Assembly (NCBI GenBank): GCA_019188255.1
Contig: JAETXT010000002.1
Span: 5,208,001 to 5,272,000 of the forward strand
Direction of reading: 5' to 3'
Length of the DNA stretch: 64,000 nt
From: Verticillium longisporum
Lineage: Eukaryota; Ascomycota; Sordariomycetes; Glomerellales; Plectosphaerellaceae
A program made the translations under genes and the position numbers. Position 1 is the first letter of the stretch; every line of letters starts with the position of its first letter. The notes beneath the pieces are model-generated. The model did no database searches. It was not told the DNA's origin and was given only the letters and a program-made list of their open reading frames with translations. This document shows positions 48,831-59,744 of the stretch, in pieces.

Positions 48831-50465
48831 ATGAACTCCTTGAACATAATCACCTCGCGGGTGTCGCCGCCACCAAGCCCGGGCCCCTCGCGATCCAACT
48901 CTTTTGGCTCCATAGGCATGGCGGTAGAGCCCAATGATGACTCGTGCGATGGCGACCCGGACCGGAAGCGAAGGGATGACGCTCTCGAAGACAATATTTC
49001 AACGACTGTCAAATCCGAGAAGGTCGACGAAGCGTCCGTCAGCATCGATGCGCCGAGTGAATACACGGCCCTGATGAACGAGTCGAAGGAGGCGGGTGTG
49101 CGGGCAGCGACGTGGCATTCTCTGCCGCGTTCCATCGCAACCACGTTCATCAATTCGATCCGATGGTTCTTCTCTACCCTGACCGCTCCTGGCGTCTACC
49201 TCATCGCCTGTCTGTATGATAGCTCGGGCGCATTTGCGCCGCTCTCCCAGCTGAGAAAGCTCTTTGGGACGCGCAACGATAAGTTCGCGCACGAATCCGG
49301 TTTCTACGACGAGAAGAATGGCTCGCACCTCTCTACTTCGAGTCGAGCGTATGGCACATTGTCTCGGCCTGTAGGGTCCTCCGGCTCATCATCGTCTGGC
49401 CTCTCGTCTGAGTCCGAATCGGATCCTGACCACAGGAACAAGCATCGCAGCTCCGTACAACGACATACCCGCTCCAAGACTCTACAAGACACGGAAGAAA
49501 TCGCCCCGTCACGAAGGTCTATACGCATCAAGCTACACAGCGAGGAAGGACTTCGAAAGCACCGAAAGACACAGTCTGCCAGCTCACAGGCCAAACGCAG
49601 TGACGGCACCGCCGTGGCCGATATTTCTGCTCAGCTCAAGTCGCCGACATCACCTGCTGGCGCTTTGACGAAGTACCCGAGAACACCAGCACCACCTCGC
49701 CCGCTTATTCCCCGCCGCCAACCATCATACCTCAACCTCGAACAAACCGATCGGAAGTACCAAAAGACACTGATCCTGGATCTCGACGAAACATTGATAC
49801 ACAGCATGTCTAAGGGAGGCCGCATGAGTACTGGGCACATGGTCGAAGTCCGGCTAAACCAGACCTATGTCGGCGCCGGAGGGCAGACGTCGCTGGGGCC
49901 GCAACACCCCATTCTCTACTGGGTCAACAAGCGGCCCTACTGCGACGACTTCTTGCGCAGGGTAAGGCTCATTCGCTAGACACATAACCCAGTACATGCT
50001 GACCTTGGGCATCCAGATCTGCAAGTGGTACAATCTTGTAGTCTTCACGGCCTCCGTGCAGGAATACGCCGACCCTGTCATAGATTGGCTCGAGTCGGAG
50101 AGGAAATTCTTCTCGGCTCGTTACTATCGCCAGCACTGCACGTTCCGGCAAGGTGCGTTCATCAAGGACCTAAGCTCTGTCGAGCCCGACCTTAGCAGGG
50201 TCATGATCTTGGACAACAGCCCGCTGAGTTACATGTTCCACCAAGGTACGACCTGTTTGGTGTCTTTGGAGGTGCTTTTCTTTTTTGCTGACCTATCCTT
50301 CTCCACCTTGTAGACAATGCGATACCCATCCAAGGCTGGATTAACGACCCGACGGACAACGACCTTTTGCATTTGGTGCCGCTTCTTGAGGGTCTGCAGT
50401 ACGTGTCGGATGTGCGGGCGCTGCTGGCGTTGAGGGGCGGCGAGGACGGTCAGCACATGGCATAG
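48831..50465 (+). CDS. NEM1: Nem1-type phosphatase (FCP1/DxDxT) of the ER/nuclear envelope
   Basis: This is the catalytic subunit of the Nem1-Spo7 phosphatase that dephosphorylates the lipin Pah1 and so sets triglyceride and phospholipid balance. Exons 48831-49961, 50017-50245 and 50314-50465 give 503 residues. One membrane segment, about SIRWFFSTLTAPGVYLIACLY, lies near residues 108-128. A Ser-rich linker follows. The HAD/NIF catalytic domain begins TLILDLDETLIHSMS (DLDET is the DxDxT nucleophile box). YCDDFLRRICKWYNLVVFTASVQEYADPVIDWLE follows, interrupted by intron 1. VMILDNSPLSYMFHQDNAIPI (crossing intron 2) and the acidic INDPTDNDLL complete it. The ATG at 48831 is used because the longer frame upstream opens at GTG. 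Confidence 0.93.
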
Positions 50466-52097
50466 TCGTTGTAATGGCAAAGACGAAGGGGTAGGCGGAA
50501 CGTGAGAAACTTCAGCGGCTTCAACTACGTCTGAAGGCGATTGAATGTGTGTATGTATACCAACAGCGGTGTTGTAGGTTTCCGGGAGTGAAACGGAGTT
50601 TCCGAGCGGGTGGGCGCAACGAAGCCAGCATTCAGGGACCGACGGCAACGTCGATGGCTGGTTCCGAGAGCGGGTTTTGTGCAATTGTTATTCCAGTTTG
50701 TCACTAATGCAGCTGAACGACACGTGATTGTGTGCCACGTATGATCCACCTGGACCTGGAAAAGTTGCATCGACGAGGGGTGGGGGCTTGGGGGATTATG
50801 CTGGCCTTCTCTCAACCTGTTTCACGGACAACATCTTGAAGCATGACGGGGCGTCCGACGTTCCTGGGCTAGGATGCTCCGGGTGCAGCAGATCACGGCC
50901 GAGGGGGAAGCAGAACAAGCAAGGGTGTGTGTGGGGAGGCAGACGGACGAGCGAGGTGCAAGGAGGACCACTGAGGGAGAAGAAAGATTAGCGTGCAATT
51001 GTGATGCGATGACGCGATGGTACCATCATGCTGTTCTATTGACGAGTGCCGAAGCCAGCAGGGAAAAGTGGCATCGGAATGCGATGTGGATTCACTTTCG
51101 TCTCGAAACAGAAAAACGGCAGGAGATGGGAGTTTCTGGATGTGCATATTGATGATGCACAGCCACAGGCAAGGAAATGAGCTTTCGTCAAGCATCCTCT
51201 CCTCCTGGCGTCCCGGGTCAGACCACGGCGCCACCTGTTGTGAAGTGAGCCTGGCAGGCATATCAGGTGCTGGGGCCTGAAATGAGAGGTGAGGACAGGA
51301 GGATAAGCTCCGATGGGCAATCGAGGATCGGCTCGATGGAACAGACAAGGCCCCTGCTGAGTGCCCTGGCAATGAGCGGTTTGGGGCGGGCCAGAACATC
51401 ATTGCGGGAGCTGGGGCGCGGGCCAATGACGGATTCGTGGGGCGTGTGGGGCCCATGATGTTCATCCAGCTTGGGCCAATCCAGACCTAGCGCAAGCGGA
51501 GGGCTGGGCAGGGAAGTGAGTGAGTGAGCTGGGGGGGGACGCGAAAGTGAGGTGGGCTTCTGGAATCGGTTATGGTGACATCATTGCACAGGTGACGACA
51601 CTGGCTGGTTTGGGGCGGGTGCGAGCAGCTTGTTCCCAGCAATGCGCAAACCAGCCGCGCCCCCCTTCCCCAAAGCTGTCCCCTAGCCTGCGGCGGGTGG
51701 TCATTAGCAGCGTCGCTGGATTGACCGATCCCGGCTGCGGTACACGATCTGTTGCCCGTAGCGCCTGCCCCAGCCATGTACACTACCTTCCAAGGGGGGT
51801 TCCCGAGGTCATCCATGTCATCCATGTTTTGGAGTCCGGGTCACGGGCTTGAGCGGCAAGGAAGCAGGCCGAGTAGGTAGCCAGCAAGAGCTCCTGGCCT
51901 GTTGTGCGTGTGTGACAGCCTGAGGACAACGGAAGGGGAAAGCTTTCCAGCTGCTACCCCATTCCTCACCTTCTCCCATAAAAGCGTGCCGCGTCCCCTC
52001 GTCTGCCGACATTCTCCCTCCTGTCACACCGTCATAACGAACAACAAACGAACCTCTCTTCACTACCAATTCAAGATACCCCAAAACACCAGCCAAC
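50466..52097. other. Intergenic
   Basis: This spans the NEM1 3' flank and the promoter and leader of the DUF1761 gene. Only short, non-family frames are open. An ATAAAA element lies near 51978, listed separately. Confidence 0.55.
51978..51983 (+). promoter_or_regulatory. TATA-like box before the DUF1761 gene
   Basis: ATAAAA about 115 bp upstream of the ATG at 52098, followed by a CT-rich leader. Confidence 0.45.
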
Positions 52098-52860
52098 ATG
52101 TCTCTGCACTGTAAGTCCTAATTCTCCGAGGGAGGGATGGCCATGGCTGGCACAGTGGCTGCCGATGCACTTGTCGAGGATTCCGTCGCTGCGTCGAGGT
52201 GTTCCAGCATCACTCATATGTGAATGCTGTTGCCATCCATCCTCATCACACGACCTCCTTGGGACAGCAGTCATTCTAACGTATCAACGTCAGACCTCCC
52301 CCCCGTCAAGCCTTCGGCCATTGCCCTCGGCACCATCTTCAACCACACCGCTGAGCTTGCCAGTAAGTTTCTCCAGGCTCTTCCCCGCACTGCTGCCCAC
52401 TTCGTGACCACGCCTGCTCACATGACATTCTCCAGTCCTCAGCCCCCTCTTCGGCCAGACCTACCAGCGCGCGAAGGCTGCCAACTCCAAGGAGGAGTTC
52501 GCCACGTCCAAGGAGGCTTCCTCCGCTGCCGTCGCCTGGGGCACCTCCCTCGTCGGTTCTGCCCTTCAGGCCTACGGTGTCGGTGCCCTCATCAACGCCA
52601 CTGGCACTCTGTCGTACAAGGGCGCTTCCTACCTCGGTGCCCTGATCTTCGCTGCCACTGCCGCCCCTGGTGTATGTCTGCCCTTGCTCTATCTTGCTTT
52701 TCAATCCTACTGACACCCTGCCTAGTACATCTCCGAGGTCTTCATCGAGAAGCGTGCTCTTGACACCGTCGGCGTCAGCGTCCTCGCCAAGGTCTTTGAG
52801 ACGGTCGGCCTGTCCGTCTTCCTGACCTGGTGGGGCACCCGTACCAACCCTTTCGAGTAA
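52098..52860 (+). CDS. DUF1761 family membrane protein
   Basis: A 150-residue membrane protein of the DUF1761 type, without an established biochemical role. Exons are 52098-52110, 52294-52362, 52436-52671 and 52726-52860. The first exon holds only 13 bases and is followed by a 183-bp intron, the longest of the gene. Visible features are an opening MSLHYLPPVKPSAIALGTIF, a loop PLFGQTYQRAKAANSKEEFA, a hydrophobic AVAWGTSLVGSALQAYGVGAL, ASYLGALIFAATAAPG and a final VGLSVFLTWWGTRTNPFE. Four stretches look membrane-spanning. Splice sites are GTAAGT/CAG, GTAAGT/CAG and GTATGT/TAG, and the frame is unbroken. Confidence 0.86.
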
Positions 52861-53469
52861 AGGGATAATTTTGGGTCGTTCCTTCAGTCGGAATACCAAC
52901 AGGGAAGCCTGGCCAGCAGACGACAGAACTCAGCAGCCGGCACCCTATGTGCTTATAGTCTGGGACTTGGAAGGTTCAGGAGTTTAGAGATAATGAATTG
53001 AGAACTTGCCTCTAGCCAATGGATGTCCGCTTCCTGTTGATTGCCATGTGTTTCCGCTTGCAAACCATACGATGTATCTGGTACTCGTGTAGCGTGTATA
53101 AAAGCACCTCGTGCACACATGGAGCACAACAATCTTGCCAGTGCTACTCAGGCTATCCGCAAAGTATCACATCATATGAATGAGTTATCCATGTTAACAA
53201 ATCGTCGTCATATTTTGAGTACGAAGCAATACTCGACACCAAACGCCGGTCCCATCCGTTATGTCTCTGTCGCGCGACATGGCCAGGAGGTATAATACAC
53301 CACCATACCCACAAAGCTGCCTGGCAATCCTGAACACTTCCTCTCGCCCGCATCTATCGACGCACGCCAGCTCACGGGCGGCAGTACCCGTCAGCGGCCA
53401 GCTTCCTCTGTCTTTACTCTCCTCTCCGGGATTCAACAGCCCGTCTCAGACATCCGTCGACAAGATGCC
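52861..53469. other. Intergenic, convergent 3' flanks
   Basis: The DUF1761 gene and NHP2 converge here. No gene was seen. Confidence 0.55.
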
Positions 53470-54274
53470 TCATGCCCAGAAAGCCTGCCTCGCCGTCTCC
53501 TTCTGCACGAGCTTGACGAGCGCGTCGTACGACTCCTTAAAGTCCTCACCATCGTCCTCGTCGTCCTTCTCCTTCTTCTCGGCCTTCTTGGCGCCGGCAG
53601 CAGACGCCGTCTCCATGACCATGACAACGGAAGTCGGACGCTTCGTCTTGGCGGCGGCGCCGAGCTCGGCGCGGGAGGGCACGAAGATGTAGGGCACGTT
53701 GTGGTCCTCGCAGAGCACGGGAAGGTGGGCGATAACGTCCATGGGCGAGATGTCGGCGGCGATGATGAGAACACCGGGGAAGGAGGTGCGGCCGGGAGCG
53801 GCGGCCGGGGACTTGCGGAGCGTCTTGACGACCTCCTTGACGCCGCGCTTGAGGGTGTTGTTCTTGGCGGCTGCGGGGAGAAAACAAGTCAGCAATTGAG
53901 CGTGTAGGTGGTTGGACCAAGAGTCGCCGGCTTCGCGCCGGACGTTTGATCCAATGGATGCTTTGCTACTCACACTTGCGGATCGTCTTCATGATCTTCT
54001 TCATGGCCTTGTCGTCGGCCAGCGGCACGGCGAAGGGCACCGTGGCGCCGGGGATAATGGGGCCAACCTTCTTGACGGCGCCGTCAGTCTCGACGACGGG
54101 CGCGGCGGCGGCGGCGGCGGCGGCATCTGCCTGGATGTGCTCGTCCAGGGCGCGCTCGAGCTTCTCCTTCTTGTCCTTCTTGTCCTTCTTATCCTTCTTG
54201 ACCTTGGCCACACCGTCGGCGTCGGAGCGCTTCTTCTCCTTCTTCTCCTTCTTTTCAGGGCGCTCGGACGCCAT
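53470..54274 (-). CDS. NHP2: H/ACA snoRNP protein NHP2
   Basis: NHP2 is a core protein of H/ACA snoRNPs that guide rRNA pseudouridylation in the nucleolus. Exons are 53974-54274 and 53470-53870, giving 233 residues. The donor GTGAGT at 53973 (not the AA|GTGT two bases earlier) is used because it yields KTIRKSAKNNTLKRGVKEVVKTLRK. The L7Ae-type RNA-binding fold shows VLIIAADISPMDVIAHLPVLCEDHNVPYIFV, with KRPTSVVMVM following. The N-terminal 70 residues are a Lys/Asp-rich, nuclear-signal-like extension and a poly-Ala stretch. Yeast NHP2 is shorter (156 residues) and lacks this extension. The C-terminus adds another acidic-Lys tract. Confidence 0.92.
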
Positions 54275-55171
54275 TGCTGCGACTTTCAGAGGGTGGTTAA
54301 CGACGAATTGGTTCCTGGGTGCGGGTGCTGGGCGACTTTGGCGGGACGGATCTTCGAGGGTGGGCGTTCAAGTCGTTTCGTGGTATCGTCGCTGGGTGCA
54401 GCAGGTACCAGAGGAAGCTCGAAATTTTTCCCTTTGGATTTTTTTGCGGGGAGCTGGCCGTGTGCCCGCCAATTGGAGTCGGTTCTGGGTGAAAGTATGT
54501 CCGGGCCGAAACTCTCGGTGAGGCTAGTCGGCGGGGAACCTTCGGTGAGGCAGCAAGCTTCACGTGACTTTAGTAAAAACCCGAGTGAGATACCATGCGG
54601 TCGGTCTCTGGCCCTCGGAGCAGTAATTACAATCTTATTTACTAGTCATTCATTCTAGTAGCACCGAAACGTTGCTCCCAGTTACTGATTCCTGTGAACA
54701 ACTCGTCTCGAGTGGGCTTGCCGCTCTGAATGCTGTTTGACGCAGGACCCAGTCCCATCTCACCAATGAGAGGCTCCGGGTTGCTAATGAGCGAAGTTGG
54801 CTGCCTTACGTTTTGGCGGGTTTGCCTCGTGGAGCAACGATGTTCATACAGATAGCAATTTGACAGATGATGGAGTTCATTGTTTGCAAATAGAGCTATT
54901 TCGTCAATCCGTTGGTGACCACGGCGTATTGAGGCGGATGCGCAAGAAGTCGAGGATTTATGTTGCCTTACGAAGCAGTTCACATCAGCAGCCATTGACA
55001 AATGTGCCAGCGTTGCATCCACCACGCAATAACAGTAGCAAGATCCGATCGTCTGTATGCGTAACTCAATTGGAATAACTCTATTCCCTCCCTCCGTCGC
55101 TCAGCTGATGTACAAGTGTTTTGACACAAGGGTCTCGCCGTCTAATCATTTATCCTCTGGTCGCTCCAAAT
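54275..55171. other. Intergenic
   Basis: This is the NHP2 promoter side and the QCR8 3' flank. No gene or repeat of note was found. Confidence 0.55.
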
Positions 55172-55897
55172 TTATTCCTCCTCGCCAGCGAACTCGGCCA
55201 GACCGGCCTTGGAGTTCAGGTACTCGTTGCTTCTACACGTTAGTAACCCCATCTCGCAGCGCTCCACGCGCAGGGCGTGTCTGCCAAACGCACCGGTGAA
55301 TAGCCCAGTCCATGGCGTAGTAGGCGGCAACCAGAGGAGGGACGACGTAGAGGACGGAGCCGCGGAAACGGCGGAAGGTGTTGAACACGGCATCGTGGCC
55401 GGCGCCGGCAAAGGGGTTCTGGCGGTTGGCAGAGACACCGAATGTGATGATGCCACGCTGCTTCTCGCCACCTGTTTGTTTGTTTGTTAGAAAGGTGTTT
55501 ATCTTAAACATTCCCACTCAACTCCTGGTTCGTTGCGTGTGAAGCCGGGCGGCAGGCTCTCTCAGTCGCCATCGCAGTTCGCTGTTCCGTGTGTTTCTGA
55601 CGAGCTTCGAAACCCAATGTCCATCGTATGATGTTGTGCCGTTGCGTCGTGGGAAAAAAAGGCGGTACTAACCGATGTTGCCCCAGTCACCGAGGTAGCT
55701 GCGAGGTCAGTTAGCATTGAAACTCGAGAGAACAATTGGAAAACAAAAGACCCGGGCAATCGTCAGTCCCGACTGTTCGCTCTGGACGAAAAGCCGCACC
55801 GCGCCCGGACCAATTGCGCCCAGCGCAAATCGTCTTACTGGTTGAATTTGCCCTTGGGAACGCCGCCGCCGCCGAGCAGGATCTGGGAAGGTCTCAT
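55172..55897 (-). CDS. QCR8: Cytochrome bc1 complex subunit 8 (QCR8)
   Basis: QCR8 is the small one-membrane-pass subunit of respiratory complex III, a ubiquinone-binding-region protein in the mitochondrial inner membrane. Four exons, 55839-55897, 55673-55698, 55294-55471 and 55172-55232, join to 107 residues. The second exon is just 26 bp. The start reads MRPSQILLGGGGVPKGKFN, then YLGDWGNIGGEKQRGII, SANRQNPFAGAGHDAVFNTF, RRFRGSVLYVVPPLVAAYYA (membrane pass) and NEYLNSKAGLAEFAGEEE. All are textbook QCR8 positions. The residue before YLGDWG reads His from the spliced codon where Gln is common; the AG acceptor allows only this. Length and motifs are complete. Confidence 0.95.
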
Positions 55898-56280
55898 GTT
55901 GTCGAATCGGGGGAGTGACGCACGAGGTCTGTGTCGGGATTGAAGGTGCTTGGAGGGTCGAAGAGGATCAATCGGGTGAGGTTCGAAATCCTGTCGAGGT
56001 TCTTGCCGAAGTGCACCCGAAACGGTTTAGCGCCCCCTTTGCTACAACGACCCCGGTTTGTGTCGCCTCTGGGCGAGAATTTCCATGACGGGTCGGCGCA
56101 GAAGCACCTTCGTAAGCTCCACCTCAGGTTCGAACGTGCGTGCAACTGGAGCTTTTGAGCAGAGCAGCTTCAAACCTTCTGACAACCGATCACCAGCTCC
56201 TTCTTCTGTCGTAATCGCACCAGCCCCGCCGACTACAGTCTCGCTCTACCCATCGCGCCGGTGCCGCAAGTCCTTCCACA
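55898..56280. promoter_or_regulatory. Shared divergent promoter, QCR8 / PHB1
   Basis: These 383 bp separate the start codons of two nuclear genes for mitochondrial inner-membrane proteins read in opposite directions. No clear TATA box was seen. The right half is CT/CA-rich, ending ACAATGG at the PHB1 start. Confidence 0.65.
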
Positions 56281-57184
56281 ATGGCCGCGGCTCTCAACTT
56301 CATCTCCAAGGCGGCAGTGCCGGCCTTCTTGGGTGCCAGTCTCCTCTCAACCGCCATCTACGATGTCCGTGGCGGTTCTAGGGCAGTCATCTTCGACAGA
56401 GTGCAGGGTGTGAAGGATGAGGTCATCAACGAGGGCACTCACTTCCTCATCCCCTGGCTGCAGAAGAGCATCGTTTTCGACGTGCGCACCAAGCCCAGGA
56501 GCATCGCCACCATGACGGGCAGCAAGGACTTGCAAATGGTCAGCCTGACGTTGAGGGTGCTGCACAGGCCAGAAGTCAAGGCGTTGCCCAAGATCTACCA
56601 AGTATGTGCCCCTTTAGTCCCGGCTCGTTCTTTCGGAAAACTACAGTTCTAATCACTTGTTTGCGTTTCTCCAGAATCTCGGCGCCGACTATGATGAGCG
56701 TGTCCTTCCCTCCATCGGCAACGAAGTCCTCAAGTCCATCGTCGCCCAATTTGACGCCGCCGAGCTCATCACCCAGCGTGAGGCCGTCTCCCAGCGCATC
56801 CGCTCCGACCTCACGCGTCGCGCCGCCGAGTTCAACATTGCTCTCGAAGACGTGTCCATCACCCACATGACCTTCGGCAAGGAGTTCACCAAGGCCGTCG
56901 AGCAGAAGCAGATTGCCCAGCAGGATGCCGAGCGTGCGCGCTTCATCGTCGAGAAGGCCGAGCAGGAGCGCCAGGCCAACGTCATCCGTGCCGAGGGCGA
57001 GGCCGAGAGTGCCGACGCCATCGCCAAGGCCATTTCCAAGTCTGGCGACGGCCTCATCCAGATCCGTAAGATTGAGGCGAGCAGAGAAATCGCGTCCACA
57101 CTCTCTTCCAACCCCAACGTCGTGTACCTGCCCGGTGGTGGCAAGTCTGGCGGCAGCCAGATGCTTCTGAACGTTGGGCGGTAA
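56281..57184 (+). CDS. PHB1: Prohibitin 1 (PHB1)
   Basis: PHB1 forms ring complexes with PHB2 in the mitochondrial inner membrane, supporting protein turnover and cristae structure. Exons 56281-56601 and 56675-57184 give 276 residues, the normal length. The N-terminal hydrophobic anchor is about residues 10-27 ([17 protein letters not shown]). The SPFH domain follows: [62 protein letters not shown]. The coiled coil has [30 protein letters not shown] and [15 protein letters not shown]. The last residues are SQMLLNVGR. There is no cleavable presequence, as expected. Confidence 0.97.
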
Positions 57185-57611
57185 TCAGCTTGGTGGATGA
57201 TATTTGTACTAGTATTAAGGCCAAAAGGTGGCCGCGGCTGGACGCCACTTAAATGAGTGTAATTCTACGTATATCCCCTTTCCAATATGTGCTGGTTATG
57301 AAGAGCCAGTCAGGGTCCTCTCTTCCCATTATCTGCCCGGCGGCTGTTCCTGCTAAGCGCATGAAACCCAACTGCCAAGAACGAAAGGAGTTGGTCCAAG
57401 ATGTCACATGATGCATTGCGCATGTCACCCCTATTATACAAGCGAGGATGGGATCGACGTGCGAATTGTCACTTGTTTATTGCCCAGATGTGCATGAACT
57501 ACCAAGTAGCTCGCGGGTTCCGCGATCATGTCAAAGTGGCTAGCCAGGACGACCAGCATCGCTACTGCGAAGTGATCCTCGGGAGATGAGGCAAGCGACA
57601 TTGACATTGAA
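57185..57611. other. Intergenic, convergent 3' flanks
   Basis: The 3' ends of PHB1 and REX3 meet here. No feature of note was found. Confidence 0.55.
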
Positions 57612-59744
57612 TCAATGTGCAGCCTCTAGGAACTCCACAGTCAACTTGGTGTCGTCAATTCCACCGTTGGTGCCACTGCTCGAAGCGTCTTTCGGTGGAA
57701 CCATGTCACCTGTAGTCTTCTCCAAAGTCCAGCCTTTGAATCGCATGTTCTGCCACTCTTCCATGACCTTGAGCAGAGCCAGTTCTCCGGCAGCTCGAGC
57801 ATCCTCCGCCGAGTCGTGTCCCTGGATCTTGCCTCCTGTCTCCATCTGAATTTTGCGGTTCAGCAGCGTTTCCATGAGCATTTTGAGGCCATGTCGATAA
57901 GGTAGGCCGTGCTTGTGAGGGTTCAGTAGGACAGTGTCGACGAGTGTCGGGTGGATGATGCGGACAGAGTTCAGATCGTTTTCCAAGCCATGCCCAATGA
58001 GGGGTGTGTTAGGGGCGAGTAGAGAGAAGAGAAGGTCGCGTGCGGCGTTTGGTGATGGAACGATTCTCAGCGCAGCCTTTTGATGACGGTCCGAATCTTT
58101 GGTGTTGGTGCTAATGGCGACGGGTGGTATCTCCATGCTGGTCCAAGGCTGAGCTCGTGACATGTCCTCGGGCCAAACGCCCGAGAATCGAGAGTTGAGG
58201 TCGAGGATTTCACCCAGAGGTTGCACAAGGATATCCAACATGATGTCGCCGCTGGGCCAGGCAGTAGCCGTTAGACGGACGAGCTCCAGCCCGTTGACCG
58301 TGTAGCACATTTCGCAATCAAAGCAGACGGCTCTATCCGACGGCACCGACGGATTCTCTGGTGTTTCGGCAAAGTCCATGACCGCAGCCAGTCGTTTCGG
58401 ATCAGTTACCTTGAAGACATGATGCGGGGTCTCGGTGCAGCCAACGGAATCTCCCACTTGTGTTCCACAGCAACGATATCTTTTCTGTTGCTTGGAGCGA
58501 TCGCCGGGCTGACGTTCGGGGAAGTACGTCTTTCCATAGTGATGTTCGCATACGCCGCCAGAGGTAAGAGCACCGTCTTCGTCTCGGCGTCCAGGGAAGA
58601 CTTGAAATCGTTTGTCGCACCGATCACACTTTTCCCATCCTTGAGCAGCTTCAAGTCCTTGGCGTGCCTTTGTAATCTCTGCTTCTGCAGGAGGGGTAGG
58701 GACATAACCGTGGGCGTCAAGACCTTTGATAGAGGTCACAAGACGGCGGAGTATCTGGACTTCTTGGGCAGGCTTCAGTCCCGTGCTGATGACCTTGGGG
58801 GTACCTGCTGACTTTGCGTCTGATCGTGACTTTGGGTTGCGGCTTTGGTGCTCATTTCGACGCTCTTCCGTCCTCCCCCTGACGGCTATTCGTTTGTACT
58901 GCATAATTGGGGTTGTGACCAGGTTGCTGTAGATAGTTGGCTTCTCCGTTGCGCACTTCTCTTCTTCGTCGAGCGCTTTCCAGATAAGGTGCTGGTCAGA
59001 GAGGACGAGTTGGCTGTCGTCTCCTTTTGCGACTTTCTTGAGTTCTTTGTTTAGTCGAGTGTACTCTTGATGAAGCATTTTCAAAAGTTGAACTCTTGTT
59101 TGGTAGGTAGCAGGGGACTTCTTGAGAAGGCGCGGGTTGAGCGTCTCTGGCTTCCTAGGCTTGGCGGACGGGGATGCTTCTGCGGATGTGGAGGTGGAGG
59201 AAGCATTGGCTGCGTGAGTTGCGCCGCCTTTTGATGATGAGGTACCGGCGGACCCGGTGACCTTTTTGGTGGAAGAGCTTGTCACTGATGGTGTATTGGC
59301 GGCAGAAGCGGAGCGGCTTTTGGCAGGCGTGTTGTTGGGGTTTTGATTCAGCGAGGAGCGTTGAGCAACAGGTGGTCGTGATGTGGCTAGTCTCTTTAAA
59401 GATGGTGGTGAGATGGGACGAGCTTGAGTGGACAGGCTGCCATCTGTGTTCCGGGTTGGGACGATGGGTTTCGAGGCGGGTTGAGCAGATTTGGGAGGTT
59501 GTCCAGGCGTTGAGAAGGTCTGTGAAGGCGAGACGACTTGCTCGGTTCTCTGGCGCTTCCTGGGACTATCCTGGAGAGATGCAGGCTCGTCGTCTGGTCT
59601 CTGACGAGACGTGCCTGGCTTCACGACCTGTGGTGGAGGGGCGGAGCTGGGACTGTCTTTTTTATGGCCGAACATGCATTGGAAGGCCGTGCAAGTCTCC
59701 CCAGCTGGGCAGGGGAGGTGTTTGAGGTTCAGGAAAGAAGCCAT
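57612..59744 (-). CDS. REX3: RNA exonuclease 3 (REX3)
   Basis: REX3 is a DEDD-family 3'-5' RNA exonuclease, in yeast needed for MRP RNA and snRNA maturation. The single 710-residue frame opens MASFLNLKHLPCPAGETCTA, with a CCCH-type zinc motif ending FQCMFGH. A long Ser/Pro/Lys-rich linker occupies residues about 35-215. A metal-binding stretch with WEKCDRCDKRFQVFPG and CCGTQVGDSVGCTETPHHVF lies before the nuclease domain. The DEDDh catalytic parts visible are CFDCEMCYTVNG, LIGHGLENDLNSVRI, LVDTVLLNPHKHGLPY and HDSAEDARAA. The frame extends to a TTG at 59762, but the ATG at 59744 is chosen as the start because it begins the conserved MASFLN. Confidence 0.92.
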   Translation of the reverse strand: MASFLNLKHLPCPAGETCTAFQCMFGHKKDSPSSAPPPQVVKPGTSRQRPDDEPASLQDSPRKRQRTEQVVSPSQTFSTPGQPPKSAQPASKPIVPTRNTDGSLSTQARPISPPSLKRLATSRPPVAQRSSLNQNPNNTPAKSRSASAANTPSVTSSSTKKVTGSAGTSSSKGGATHAANASSTSTSAEASPSAKPRKPETLNPRLLKKSPATYQTRVQLLKMLHQEYTRLNKELKKVAKGDDSQLVLSDQHLIWKALDEEEKCATEKPTIYSNLVTTPIMQYKRIAVRGRTEERRNEHQSRNPKSRSDAKSAGTPKVISTGLKPAQEVQILRRLVTSIKGLDAHGYVPTPPAEAEITKARQGLEAAQGWEKCDRCDKRFQVFPGRRDEDGALTSGGVCEHHYGKTYFPERQPGDRSKQQKRYRCCGTQVGDSVGCTETPHHVFKVTDPKRLAAVMDFAETPENPSVPSDRAVCFDCEMCYTVNGLELVRLTATAWPSGDIMLDILVQPLGEILDLNSRFSGVWPEDMSRAQPWTSMEIPPVAISTNTKDSDRHQKAALRIVPSPNAARDLLFSLLAPNTPLIGHGLENDLNSVRIIHPTLVDTVLLNPHKHGLPYRHGLKMLMETLLNRKIQMETGGKIQGHDSAEDARAAGELALLKVMEEWQNMRFKGWTLEKTTGDMVPPKDASSSGTNGGIDDTKLTVEFLEAAH

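Noticed and set aside
55976..55999. tRNA B-box-like string near GGTTCGAAATCC
   Set aside because: It has one extra base compared with the B box, no A box at the right distance and no cloverleaf.
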